DNA from: Robiginitomaculum sp.
GTDB taxonomy: Bacteria; Pseudomonadota; Alphaproteobacteria; Caulobacterales; Maricaulaceae
Length of the DNA: 64,000 bases
Direction: 5' to 3'
NCBI GenBank assembly: GCA_021776635.1
Contig: JAJFFN010000021.1
Location: 62,001-126,000 of the forward strand
The notes under the pieces were generated by a model. The model made no database searches. It was not told the DNA's origin and saw only the letters and a list, made by a program, of their open reading frames with translations. Shown piece after piece: positions 34,079 through 43,248 of this stretch. Position numbers and translations under genes: made by a program. Positions within the stretch are counted from its first letter, which is position 1; each line of letters begins with the position of its first letter.

Positions 34079-35545
34079 ATGTCTTTGCGCCACGAAAAAC
34101 CAAACCCTGCCCTTATGGCCGAACTTAATGAGGTTCGCGAAAAAGCACTGGCGCTCGAAGATACATACAAATCGGCAAGTAATCTCCCCAACCAGTTTCC
34201 GCATGAGCCTTTGCAGTTCATGCTTGAGGCATTGCAAAAACTGCCTGACGGGACTGCGGTTGAATCCAGACCGATTTTACACGCGGCGGATCGACGCTTA
34301 GCGCGCCTGCGCCGCCAGTATTTCAAACACAGTCCGAGCGATAATAATGATGCGCCAGATAGACATATTTCGGGCGTTGAACGTGGACAGCCACTTGATG
34401 CGCATGCAGGTGATTTAAAAAATGTTATCGGCAGTGCATTAGAAGAATGCAGGATACAAGAGGTCGGCGAAGACAGCCCAGAGGGTTATGACCCTTGGGG
34501 ATATGATGGATATGACGAGGAACCTGACGCAGAAGAAATCGCGAGTTTGGATTATCATGCTATTAGAGCTCAGTCAGAAAAATTACAAACAAGCTTGCAA
34601 TCAGCAAAAGACGATGTGCACAACATTCTTGAGCCTGGAAGCGCAAACGGCGACCGGTTAAAACGTGTTTTGAGTGATACGGAAAATCTGAATTTGATGA
34701 ACCGGGCCGAGTTGAAATTCCCCAACGGTTCTAGTAGAATTCGCCGCGAATTGAATTCCAGACTACGCGGTACAATACCGATAATTCGAAAAGGCATAAA
34801 AAGCATACAAATAGGACTGGATTTCGCAGAATCCGTCAACGATGAATGGGAGAAGTTTAAGGTCAATAAAGGCGCTTTTATCACGACTATATTACGGAAT
34901 TTTACCAACAATATCGACGAGAAACTCAAGCAGTTAGATGTGCCACCACCCATTCCCCAAGTTGACCCTAAAATCCAAAAAGCTGCCGAGGCGGAGGCTG
35001 AAGAGCTTTTGAAGCAAAACAAACCTGTGCCGGACGCTCTTGCGCTCAATGTACGGGCGCTTAATTTGGCGCTCACAAATTTCACGGATACGGCACTGCT
35101 TAAAAATATAAAATATTTACAGTCCGTTGATTTAGACGGTACAAAAATAGCGGACATCTCGGTCTTAGCACACCTGCCGCAACTGCATAGGCTCTGGCTT
35201 AATAGCACGCCAGTGAGCGACATCTCGGTCTTAGCACACCTGCCGCAACTGCATACGCTCGGCCTTAGTAGCACGCCAGTGAGCGACATCTCGGTCTTAG
35301 CACACCTGCCGCAACTGCAATGGCTCGGCCTTAATAGCACGCCAGTGAGCGACATCTCGGTCTTAGCACACCTGCCGCAACTGCATAGGCTCGGCCTTAA
35401 TAGCACGCCAGTGAGCGACATCTCGGTCTTAGCACACCTGCCGCACCTGCAAAGGCTCGGCCTTAGGGACACGCAGGTTACAGACTGGGGGCCTGTCGCA
35501 CATGTAAAAAATGTGTTTGGGCGACCAAAGGGGGGGAATAAGTGA
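34079..35545 (+). CDS. Leucine-rich-repeat protein with near-identical repeats
   Basis: A 488-residue protein (if started at ATG 34079) with a helical N-terminal two-thirds (about 1-330) and a C-terminal LRR region. The LRR part has five 22-residue repeats, each with ISVLAHLPQL followed by (L/G).L.STPVSD, encoded by nearly identical 66-bp DNA units. This is the bacterial LRR type ('L..L..L.L..T.V.D'), likely a binding surface. Starts at 34013 or 34022 are possible, but the tRNA promoter lies at 33979-34006 and no good ribosome site is seen. Function unknown. Confidence 0.7.
   Translation: MSLRHEKPNPALMAELNEVREKALALEDTYKSASNLPNQFPHEPLQFMLEALQKLPDGTAVESRPILHAADRRLARLRRQYFKHSPSDNNDAPDRHISGVERGQPLDAHAGDLKNVIGSALEECRIQEVGEDSPEGYDPWGYDGYDEEPDAEEIASLDYHAIRAQSEKLQTSLQSAKDDVHNILEPGSANGDRLKRVLSDTENLNLMNRAELKFPNGSSRIRRELNSRLRGTIPIIRKGIKSIQIGLDFAESVNDEWEKFKVNKGAFITTILRNFTNNIDEKLKQLDVPPPIPQVDPKIQKAAEAEAEELLKQNKPVPDALALNVRALNLALTNFTDTALLKNIKYLQSVDLDGTKIADISVLAHLPQLHRLWLNSTPVSDISVLAHLPQLHTLGLSSTPVSDISVLAHLPQLQWLGLNSTPVSDISVLAHLPQLHRLGLNSTPVSDISVLAHLPHLQRLGLRDTQVTDWGPVAHVKNVFGRPKGGNK
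35153..35482 (+). repeat. Five tandem 66-bp LRR-coding repeats
   Basis: Units start at 35153, 35219, 35285, 35351 and 35417, each beginning gacatctcggtcttagca. The units differ at only a few bases. Such DNA identity in a coding array implies recent expansion or gene conversion and predicts copy-number variation between strains. Confidence 0.9.
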
Positions 35546-35599
35546 TGGGGATCAAGAGAGCGGCTTGATTTGTTTTGCGCTTATGTCCATATCCTTTGT

Positions 35600-36265
35600 A
35601 TGAGCCGCGCATCGATTCTTTTTTCAAAAATCCCTGTGCAGTGGCACATCAGTTCTGCGCCTGTGTTATACCCTGACGCCGTACTCGCCATGGAGGATAA
35701 GGTGGCTGGTATTGCCTCTGGTGAAAGTTCTGAACGTGTTTGGGTCCTGGAACACCCCCCCTTATATACGGCGGGGACCAGTGCCAACCCCGCCGACCTT
35801 ATCGAGCCTGATCGCTTTCCCGTATTTAAAACCGGGCGCGGTGGGCAATACACTTACCACGGGCCGGGGCAGCTCGTCGGCTATTTTATGCTTGACCTCC
35901 GCAAAAGAGGCCGGGATGTGCGCCGCTTTGTGGTTGGGCTAGAGCAACTCGTCATTGATACATTGGCGGATTTTGGAATTGAGGCGGATCGCCGTTCTGG
36001 CCGCGTTGGGGTTTGGGTGGTTTTGCCCGATAAGAGCGAAGCCAAAATCGCGGCTATAGGGGTGCGCATTCGCAAATGGGTCAGCTATCACGGTATTTCT
36101 ATCAATATAAATCCTGATTTATCGCATTTTGACGGCATTGTTCCGTGCGGCATTTCCGATCACGGGGTCACAAGTCTTGAGGCCTTGGGCATACAAGCAA
36201 GTATGCAAGACGTAGAAACGGCTCTTCGGAGAAACTTTGAAAGAGCCTTTGGGCCAACAAGCTAG
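35600..36265 (+). CDS. lipB: Lipoyl(octanoyl) transferase
   Basis: A 221-residue enzyme that moves octanoyl from acyl carrier protein to lipoyl domains of 2-oxoacid dehydrogenases, the first step of lipoate synthesis. Family motifs: [50 protein letters not shown] with the conserved catalytic Lys, and [15 protein letters not shown] with the catalytic Cys. ATG 35600 is chosen; the frame is open to 35570 but the domain begins soon after. It stands alone before the ilvD leader. Confidence 0.93.
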   Translation: MSRASILFSKIPVQWHISSAPVLYPDAVLAMEDKVAGIASGESSERVWVLEHPPLYTAGTSANPADLIEPDRFPVFKTGRGGQYTYHGPGQLVGYFMLDLRKRGRDVRRFVVGLEQLVIDTLADFGIEADRRSGRVGVWVVLPDKSEAKIAAIGVRIRKWVSYHGISININPDLSHFDGIVPCGISDHGVTSLEALGIQASMQDVETALRRNFERAFGPTS

Positions 36266-36491
36266 GCTTTGGCTAAGTTTTCCATCTAATTTCAACAAAG
36301 TAGAAAATAATACCTAATTATTATGTTCAATAAGCAAAAATTTTCTTTTAAGGGACATAAAGGTGTGCTCACGCAATTTATTACTTGTCACCCACGCCCG
36401 TCTTGCGTACAAGCACCCAGAGTTAAATAGAATAATGCGTTTAAACAGAGTAATGAGCATGAAGCCGCAAGCTGAACTAAAAGCGAGAATA

Positions 36492-36614
36492 ATGACAGAA
36501 ACACGGGTCGTGGCTCTGGCTGATACCAGTAAACGGACAGGCATAAATTCATTAGTCCTGCTCGTGGGTCTTTTGGTGCTGATTATTAGCATACGAATTG
36601 TGAGCGGGTTTTAA
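36492..36614 (+). CDS. Candidate Ile/Leu/Val-rich leader peptide of the ilv operon
   Basis: A short frame, open to GTG 36363, with in-frame ATGs at 36435 and 36492. The end reads LVLLVGLLVLIISIRIV before SGF and stop, so about 15 of 20 residues are Ile, Leu or Val. It ends 25 bases before the 5' arm of the terminator and 65 bases before ilvD. Its last codons hold the antiterminator strand (see next feature). A ribosome stalling at Ile/Leu/Val codons when these amino acids are scarce would leave that strand free. A short membrane peptide is the alternative reading. Confidence 0.6.
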   Translation: MTETRVVALADTSKRTGINSLVLLVGLLVLIISIRIVSGF

Positions 36615-36670
36615 AAGTTTACCATAGATTTTTAGAAGCCCGCCCTTGTAGAGAGCGGGTTTTTTTTTGA
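36604..36670 (+). promoter_or_regulatory. Transcription attenuator before ilvD
   Basis: The segment aagcccgc (36636-36643) can pair with GCGGGTTT at 36655-36662, followed by a T-run (36660-36668): a rho-independent terminator with loop ccttgtagaga. The same segment can pair instead with GCGGGTTT at 36604-36611, inside the last codons of the leader peptide. The 11-mer gagcgggtttt is repeated exactly at 36602 and 36653. This is the arrangement of classic amino-acid attenuation: strand 2 and strand 4 are identical and compete for strand 3. Confidence 0.7.
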
Positions 36671-36678
36671 GATAAGAT

Positions 36679-38355
36679 ATGAGAAAAAACAGTGACCACA
36701 TATTAAAAGGCAACGCCCGCGCCCCCGCACGTGCTATGATGCGGGCTGCCGGCATGACCACGGAGGACTTTGACAAGCCTGTAATAGCCGTGTTCAACAC
36801 CTGGACCAATATGGGGCCGTGCAATATGGACTTGGACAAATTGGCCGTGCCCGTGCGGGCGGGCATCCGCGCGGGTGGTGGTTATCCCGTCGATTTTAAT
36901 GCTATCGCGATTTCCGACGGAATTACTATGGGCTCTGAGGGCATGCGGGCCAGTTTGATGTCGCGCGAGGTTATTGCCGACAGTATTGAACTGGCGGTGC
37001 GCGGTCATTCTCTGGACGGTGTGGTAGTCTTGGTGGCGTGTGATAAAACCATTCCGGCTGCGGCCATGGCACTGGCGCGGATGAATATCCCCGGGCTGGT
37101 TATTTACGGCGGTTCTATTAAGCCCGGGCGTCTAAAGGACAAAGATTTATCCGTGCAAGATGTGTTCGAAGCCGTGGGGGCTCATGCGTCGGGCATTATA
37201 GACGCCGCCGAACTGGAGGCTGTGGAAAAAGCGGCCTGCCCAGGTGCAGGGGCGTGCGGCGGTCAATTTACCGCCAATTCCATGGCGATGGCCATGACAT
37301 TTTTGGGGCTTTCGCCCATGGGGGTTAATGATATCCCTGCGACAGTTGTCGCAAAAAACGAAGCCGCTTTTAAGTGCGGCGAGATATTAATGGACGCCGT
37401 GCGCGAAAAACGTCTGCCGCGCCGTATGATTAACGCAGCGTCTTTGCGCAATGCGGTCACCGCCATGACCACAACCGCCGCTTCGACCAATGCGATTTTG
37501 CATTTACTCGCCATTGCACGCGAAGCGGGGGTAGATTTTGATATTGATGTGTTCGACGAAATATCGCGCGTCACACCGGTCATTGGCGACCTTAAACCTG
37601 GCGGTCAATATATGGCCTATGATTTGTACGAAGCGGGCGGGTCTGCACTTGTCGGCAAACGTTTGAAAGAGGAAGGGCGGTTAAATGATGCCCCGACCAT
37701 TACCGGGCGCACCTTGTTTCAAGAGGTCGATGATGCGATTGAAAAGCGCGGACAAAAAGCTGTGCGGACGTTTGACAATCCCGTAAAAACACGCGGCGGA
37801 TACGGCATCCTTTATGGTGATTTGGCCCCTGAAGGTTGTGTGGCCAAGCTTGCCGGTCACGGTGCATTGCAATTTTCTGGCCCGGCGCGTGTATTCGAGA
37901 GCGAAGAAGACTGCTTTGCCGTGGTCGAGAAAAACGGCATCAACAAGGGCGATGTCATTATCATCCGGGGCGAAGGCCCCGCAGGTGGCCCTGGCATGCG
38001 CGAAATGTTGGCGGTGACAGCTGCGCTTGTCGGGCAAGAACTGATTGATGATGTTGCCTTGATTACGGATGGTCGGTTTTCTGGCGCGTCTTACGGTTTT
38101 GTCATTGGCCATGTCGCCCCCGAAGCCGCACACGGCGGCCCGATTGCATTCATAAAAGACGGCGATAGGATTTCCATCGACGTTGAAACCCGCGAGATAA
38201 ATGTCGCGGCAGATTTAAAAACCCGTGCCGAGGGCTGGACACCGCCTGCACCAAAATACCCCACCGGAGCCTACGCAAAATATGCGGCTCTTGTCGGATC
38301 AGCCTCCAAAGGCGCGTTGACGAGTTTTCCGTTTGCAGGAGCACCAAAAACATGA
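36679..38355 (+). CDS. ilvD: Dihydroxy-acid dehydratase
   Basis: A 558-residue Fe-S enzyme, the third step of valine and isoleucine synthesis, turning 2,3-dihydroxy acids into 2-keto acids. Cluster and active-site Cys are seen in [14 protein letters not shown] and [16 protein letters not shown]. The later [19 protein letters not shown] is a strong family signature. Length fits. It follows the attenuator and leads the branched-chain block. Confidence 0.96.
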   Translation: MRKNSDHILKGNARAPARAMMRAAGMTTEDFDKPVIAVFNTWTNMGPCNMDLDKLAVPVRAGIRAGGGYPVDFNAIAISDGITMGSEGMRASLMSREVIADSIELAVRGHSLDGVVVLVACDKTIPAAAMALARMNIPGLVIYGGSIKPGRLKDKDLSVQDVFEAVGAHASGIIDAAELEAVEKAACPGAGACGGQFTANSMAMAMTFLGLSPMGVNDIPATVVAKNEAAFKCGEILMDAVREKRLPRRMINAASLRNAVTAMTTTAASTNAILHLLAIAREAGVDFDIDVFDEISRVTPVIGDLKPGGQYMAYDLYEAGGSALVGKRLKEEGRLNDAPTITGRTLFQEVDDAIEKRGQKAVRTFDNPVKTRGGYGILYGDLAPEGCVAKLAGHGALQFSGPARVFESEEDCFAVVEKNGINKGDVIIIRGEGPAGGPGMREMLAVTAALVGQELIDDVALITDGRFSGASYGFVIGHVAPEAAHGGPIAFIKDGDRISIDVETREINVAADLKTRAEGWTPPAPKYPTGAYAKYAALVGSASKGALTSFPFAGAPKT

Positions 38356-38377
38356 TGCCAATAAATCTACAGATAAC

Positions 38378-39532
<1,155 letters not shown>

Positions 39533-39564
39533 GATGTTAAATATAAATAATATTCCCTCTCCTT

Positions 39565-39686
39565 CCGCTCACCCCTGCGCATGCAGGGGTCTATCGCAGG
39601 GCGACCAATTTAACCCGCAAGCCTCCAAGATGGATACCTGCATGCGCACCCCAAGGGCACTTGCAAGAGGGCGCAGGTATGAGCGG
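39565..39686. repeat. Palindromic intergenic repeat, family 2, copy 1
   Basis: Bounded by ccgctcaccc and tgagcgg, with inner palindromes cccctgcgcatgcagggg and cctgcatgcgcaccccaagg. Copies are seen at 41450, 42110 and 47339. Confidence 0.75.
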
Positions 39687-39724
39687 ATTTTTGGAGAGGC
39701 ATTCAAACATAAAGGTTGTTTGTC

Positions 39725-41416
39725 ATGACACACCCAGAAAAGCATCCAGCAAAATCAGGTGCGCAATTGCTCATCGACAGCCTTAAGGAGCAGGGCGTAG
39801 ATATTCTATTTGGCTATCCAGGCGGTGCTATCATGCCTGTCTATGATGTATTGCCGGGAAGTGGGCTGAAGCACATTCTTGGGCGACACGAACAAGGATG
39901 CGCTATGGCGGCAATCGGCTATGCGCGGGCAACGGGCAAGGTCGGCACTTGTATAGCAACGTCCGGGCCTGGCGCGACCAATTTGGTGACCGGTATTGCG
40001 GATGCTTATTTGGACAGTGTTCCCATAGTCTGTATTACGGGGCAAGTTCCGTCTGATTTGATGGGGACGGACGCGTTCCAAGAGGTCGATATTTACGGGA
40101 TTACCTTGCCGATTGTCAAACACAGCTATATCGTACGTGACCCTGCTGATATCCCAGGTATGATAGCAGAAGCCTATTATATTGCGGGTGAAGGGCGCCC
40201 CGGCCCTGTGCTCATCGACTTGCCCAAAGATGTAGCCAATGCGACGACCGAGGAGCGCCACCGTTGGCGACCTTATCCAAAGGTCAAGCCAGAAATGGGG
40301 TCATCAGAGCATATAAAAATCTGCGAAGACATGATACGCGCCGCCAAAAAACCGTTATTTTATATTGGCGGCGGTATTGCCCAGGGAAGCGGAGTGCAGG
40401 AGTTGCGCGCCCTCGTCGAACGCACAGAAATTCCTGTGGTCTCGACCCTTAAAGGTCTGGGTGCCATGCCGTCCGACCACCCGCATTTTCTTGGTATGCT
40501 TGGCATGCACGGGCTAAAGGCCGCGAATTTTGCGGTCCAAGAAGCAGACTTGCTTATCGTCGCAGGCGCACGGTTTGATGACCGTGCCACGGGCAAGCTC
40601 GATACCTTTGCCCCTAAGGCCAAAATCATCCACATGGACATCGACATTGCCGAGATTAATAAACTTCGCAAAGTCGATATTTGGCTGGAGGGTAGCCTTA
40701 AGAAAAACCTCGCCGCCCTTAATCCGGGCAAATCTAGCGCCGATGATTGGCGCGAACTTTGTTATGGGCGGCGCAACGAATTTGCTTGGGGGTATGAAGC
40801 GGCGCAAAATCAAGTCGAGAGCGGCGGCGTTTACGCACCCAAATTATTACACGATTTGACCCGCCGCGCCCCAGAAAATGCGATTATTACCTCCGATGTT
40901 GGCCAGCACCAAATGTGGACGGCGCAGCATTGTTATTTTGACGACCCCAATGACCATATCAGTTCCGGCGGGCTTGGCACTATGGGCTTTGGCGTGCCTG
41001 CGGGTTTGGGTGCGCAGCTTGGTTGTCCCGAACGCACAGTAATTACTGTGTCTGGCGACGGCTCTATCATGATGAACATCCAAGAACTTGCGACCTTAAA
41101 CCGCTATCAAATCCCGCTTAAAATCGTACTGCTTGATAACGGCGTGCTTGGCATGGTCAGGCAATGGCAAGAAGTGTTTTTCGATGAAAACTATTCCGAG
41201 GTCGACCTCTATGACAACCCCGACTTCGCCGCCCTAGCCCGCGCTTTTCAAATCGACGCGTTCACTGTTACCAAACAAGACGAGGTCGACGCAGGCATAG
41301 ACAAACTCCTAGCCGCAAAAACCCCAATCCTGATGCATGTAAAGATTAGCCCGTCAGAAAACGTCTGGCCGTTAGTGCCACCGGGGCGCAGCAATGCAGA
41401 TATGATGGAGCGGTAG
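39725..41416 (+). CDS. Acetolactate synthase large subunit
   Basis: A 563-residue ThDP-dependent enzyme, the first common step of valine, leucine and isoleucine synthesis. Motifs: FGYPGGAIMPVYD, the catalytic Glu in GRHEQGCAMAA, TSGPGATNLVTGIADAYLDSVPIVCITGQV, and the ThDP/Mg motif GDGSIMMNIQELATLNRYQIPLKIVLLDN. The length suits ilvB/ilvI/ilvG; which cannot be settled, but the short regulatory ACT partner downstream resembles ilvM. ATG 39725 is used, with TTG 39716 the alternative. Confidence 0.94.
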   Translation: MTHPEKHPAKSGAQLLIDSLKEQGVDILFGYPGGAIMPVYDVLPGSGLKHILGRHEQGCAMAAIGYARATGKVGTCIATSGPGATNLVTGIADAYLDSVPIVCITGQVPSDLMGTDAFQEVDIYGITLPIVKHSYIVRDPADIPGMIAEAYYIAGEGRPGPVLIDLPKDVANATTEERHRWRPYPKVKPEMGSSEHIKICEDMIRAAKKPLFYIGGGIAQGSGVQELRALVERTEIPVVSTLKGLGAMPSDHPHFLGMLGMHGLKAANFAVQEADLLIVAGARFDDRATGKLDTFAPKAKIIHMDIDIAEINKLRKVDIWLEGSLKKNLAALNPGKSSADDWRELCYGRRNEFAWGYEAAQNQVESGGVYAPKLLHDLTRRAPENAIITSDVGQHQMWTAQHCYFDDPNDHISSGGLGTMGFGVPAGLGAQLGCPERTVITVSGDGSIMMNIQELATLNRYQIPLKIVLLDNGVLGMVRQWQEVFFDENYSEVDLYDNPDFAALARAFQIDAFTVTKQDEVDAGIDKLLAAKTPILMHVKISPSENVWPLVPPGRSNADMMER

Positions 41417-41449
41417 AATGAGGTATACACATTCAAACACCTCCTCGTC

Positions 41450-41563
41450 CCGCTCATACCTGCGCCCTCTTGCAAGTGCCCTTGGGGTGCGAATGCAGGC
41501 ATCCATTGCAGGGCATGAGATGGACCCCTGTATGCACAGGGGTGCCCTAAAGGATAAAAGCGG
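41450..41563. repeat. Palindromic intergenic repeat, family 2, copy 2
   Basis: Begins ccgctcatacctgcgccctc, shares tgcaagtgcccttggggtgcg with copies 1 (inverted) and 3, and ends with a degenerate aaaagcgggtttt. It lies between the acetolactate synthase gene and the small membrane proteins. Confidence 0.7.
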
Positions 41564-41591
41564 GTTTTGGGGAATGGAAAGGTGAATTAAG

Positions 41592-41822
41592 ATGTTGCGT
41601 ATTGTTTTATTATTTTTTGGGTGGACAATACCAGTCCTTGCTTTGCTGAGCGCAGGCACAATGATTTATTTTGGTTTCAATCTCCCCCAAAGCATTGAAA
41701 CGGCTACACAGGAACCAAGCTTGGTTATTATCCGCGCAGTTGCTGGTCTATTTGATAATTTGGCAATATCTGCGCTGTGTTTCTTTGGCGCACATATGTT
41801 AAATCCGGAAGTTGCCCCATGA
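41592..41822 (+). CDS. Small membrane protein 1 inside the ilv block
   Basis: A 76-residue protein with two hydrophobic helices (about 5-28 and 50-70). Its last codons overlap the next start by 4 bp (ATGA). Not recognised. It lies between the catalytic and regulatory subunits of acetolactate synthase, where no membrane protein is expected. Confidence 0.55.
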   Translation: MLRIVLLFFGWTIPVLALLSAGTMIYFGFNLPQSIETATQEPSLVIIRAVAGLFDNLAISALCFFGAHMLNPEVAP

Positions 41823-42091
41823 ACACTCAAGCCATCAGAAAACTATTGTTATTTGCCGGATACGCGGGCTTGATTGCTTATGTTTTACAAGCGTTTGCCA
41901 GCAATGCCTTGCGTTTGCAAAAGGCTGTGGAGTTAGGCGCTTCCGAAGAAATTCTAAATGACACATCGCGCTTTTTTTTATTTGGCGTCATTATTGAAAG
42001 CCCGATGCATCTAGCCCCAGCCATACTTTGTCTGGTGGCAGCAAAATATCTTTCCAACCTGAAAGAAACAATCCCAGAGATATTCGAATGA
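41819..42091 (+). CDS. Small membrane protein 2 inside the ilv block
   Basis: A 90-residue protein with two hydrophobic helices (about 8-28 and 50-75). ATG 41819 gives the 4-bp overlap with the previous gene, so translation is coupled. It shares size and layout with its neighbour; together they look like a tandem membrane pair. Function unknown. Confidence 0.55.
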   Translation: MNTQAIRKLLLFAGYAGLIAYVLQAFASNALRLQKAVELGASEEILNDTSRFFLFGVIIESPMHLAPAILCLVAAKYLSNLKETIPEIFE

Positions 42092-42109
42092 CCCAATTAC
42101 CAAAAAACA

Positions 42110-42220
42110 ACGCCACACGCCGCTCATACCGCCGCCCTCTTGGAAGTGCCCTTGGGGTGCGCAGGCGGGTATCCATCTTGGAAATCAAACTGGACTCCCG
42201 CCTGCGCGGGAGTGAGCGGG
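42110..42220. repeat. Palindromic intergenic repeat, family 2, copy 3
   Basis: Bounded by ccgctcatacc and gtgagcgg, with inner palindrome actcccgcctgcgcgggagt. It shows the family most clearly. Confidence 0.75.
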
Positions 42221-42238
42221 TTTTAGAGGAGAGATGAG

Positions 42239-42706
42239 ATGGATCGCGCACTAATATTCTTCTTATATTGTGTCGGAATATTGCTAGTTGTTCCTGCCGC
42301 GGTTCACCTCATACCGTTCAAAGATTGGGGATTACAGGGATTTGACGGGCCGTTTGCATGGCGTAGATACGGTTGGATGTATGTATCGGATTTTGCTGTA
42401 AATATTTTGGTGGGAGGCCTTTGTATACTTGCAGCACTGAAATATGAGCAAATAAATTTATACATTCCAAGCATTAAGCCTGTCTTGCGGCTGATAATAT
42501 TTATTTGCGGTATATTGCTGATAATATTTTCCATAGGCCTAATTTGGGCAATAATTGACGATATAATATCGAGTACAGGTATTACAAAGGATTTGCTAAT
42601 ACCAACCATTGGAATTTTGTCTGGAGCATTTACCAAGTTTGGTATTGGGTTGCTCACAATGTTCATAGCTAAAAAAATCGGAGTTACGCATGACCCTACA
42701 AGCTGA
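42239..42706 (+). CDS. Membrane protein 3 inside the ilv block
   Basis: A 155-residue polytopic protein with about four helices (about 5-25, 45-70, 82-108, 118-145). It ends in a polar VTHDPTS and overlaps the ACT subunit gene by 17 bp, so the two are translated as a unit. Not recognised. Confidence 0.55.
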   Translation: MDRALIFFLYCVGILLVVPAAVHLIPFKDWGLQGFDGPFAWRRYGWMYVSDFAVNILVGGLCILAALKYEQINLYIPSIKPVLRLIIFICGILLIIFSIGLIWAIIDDIISSTGITKDLLIPTIGILSGAFTKFGIGLLTMFIAKKIGVTHDPTS

Positions 42707-42989
42707 TAAAACCTTTGAACGTTCCGGTGTTTCCGGAAAATTGAAGATTGTGCTCCACGATGTTTCGGGGACGTTGCTTAGAACCCTCGGGACCATTGAA
42801 CGGCGTGGATATGACTACCGTGATGTCCATTGTACACAACGCGTCGACGGTGATTTTGATTTACTGGTGGCCATCGAAGACCTCGGTGGCCCGCGCAATC
42901 TCAACACGCTCTGCAAGCAATTGGAGCGGCTTTATAATGTAGTCTCGGCGGAGAAAATTGGACGCAGATCACGCGCGGAGTGGGCATGA
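42690..42989 (+). CDS. Short ACT-domain acetolactate synthase regulatory subunit (ilvM-like)
   Basis: A 99-residue single ACT domain (KLKIVLHDVSGTLLRTLGTIERRGYDYRDVHCTQR...DFDLLVAIEDLGGPRNLNTLCKQLERLYNVVSAEKI), which binds valine or another branched-chain amino acid and controls the large subunit. It is much shorter than IlvH/IlvN (about 160 residues) and closer in size to IlvM. It overlaps the third membrane gene by 17 bp. Location before leuA supports the role. Confidence 0.72.
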   Translation: MTLQADKTFERSGVSGKLKIVLHDVSGTLLRTLGTIERRGYDYRDVHCTQRVDGDFDLLVAIEDLGGPRNLNTLCKQLERLYNVVSAEKIGRRSRAEWA

Positions 42990-42991
42990 GG

Positions 42992-43230
42992 TATGTCGCT
43001 CACGGCAAGTCAGCTTCGCTGACGCCTGAGCGGGCGCGGCACATGAGCGCCGACGGGCGGTCGCCCTTGCCTCGCTTTCGCTCGGTACACGACCCAAAGT
43101 TGACAGTAAAAAATACAGGTATACACACTGATGAAGTTCCGAGCAAAGCGAGGCAAGGCCAAGTGGCCGCCGCGCCACATGGCGCGCCCCCGCGCAGGCG
43201 TGCGCTTTTGCGCACTGCCGTGAGCGATAT
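42992..43230. repeat. Family 1 intergenic repeats, inverted pair (copies 2 and 3)
   Basis: Copy 2 (42992-43086) runs on the minus strand and copy 3 (43139-43230) on the plus strand, face to face about 50 bp apart between the ACT gene and leuA. Shared blocks: gagcaaagcgaggcaagg, gcgcggc and gtgagcgatata (or their complement). The pair could form a large cruciform or strong RNA hairpin in front of leuA. Confidence 0.75.
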
Positions 43231-43248
43231 AAATATGGAGCGAATAAA

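Noticed and set aside
34570..35472. Long minus-strand open frame of 300 codons with a 22-residue repeat
   Set aside because: Mirror reading of the LRR gene; the repeat is that of the sense gene, and the Ser/Leu/Cys-rich composition is not protein-like.
35153..35482. Tandem repeats considered as a CRISPR array
   Set aside because: No unique spacers separate the units; they are direct 66-bp coding repeats in the LRR frame.
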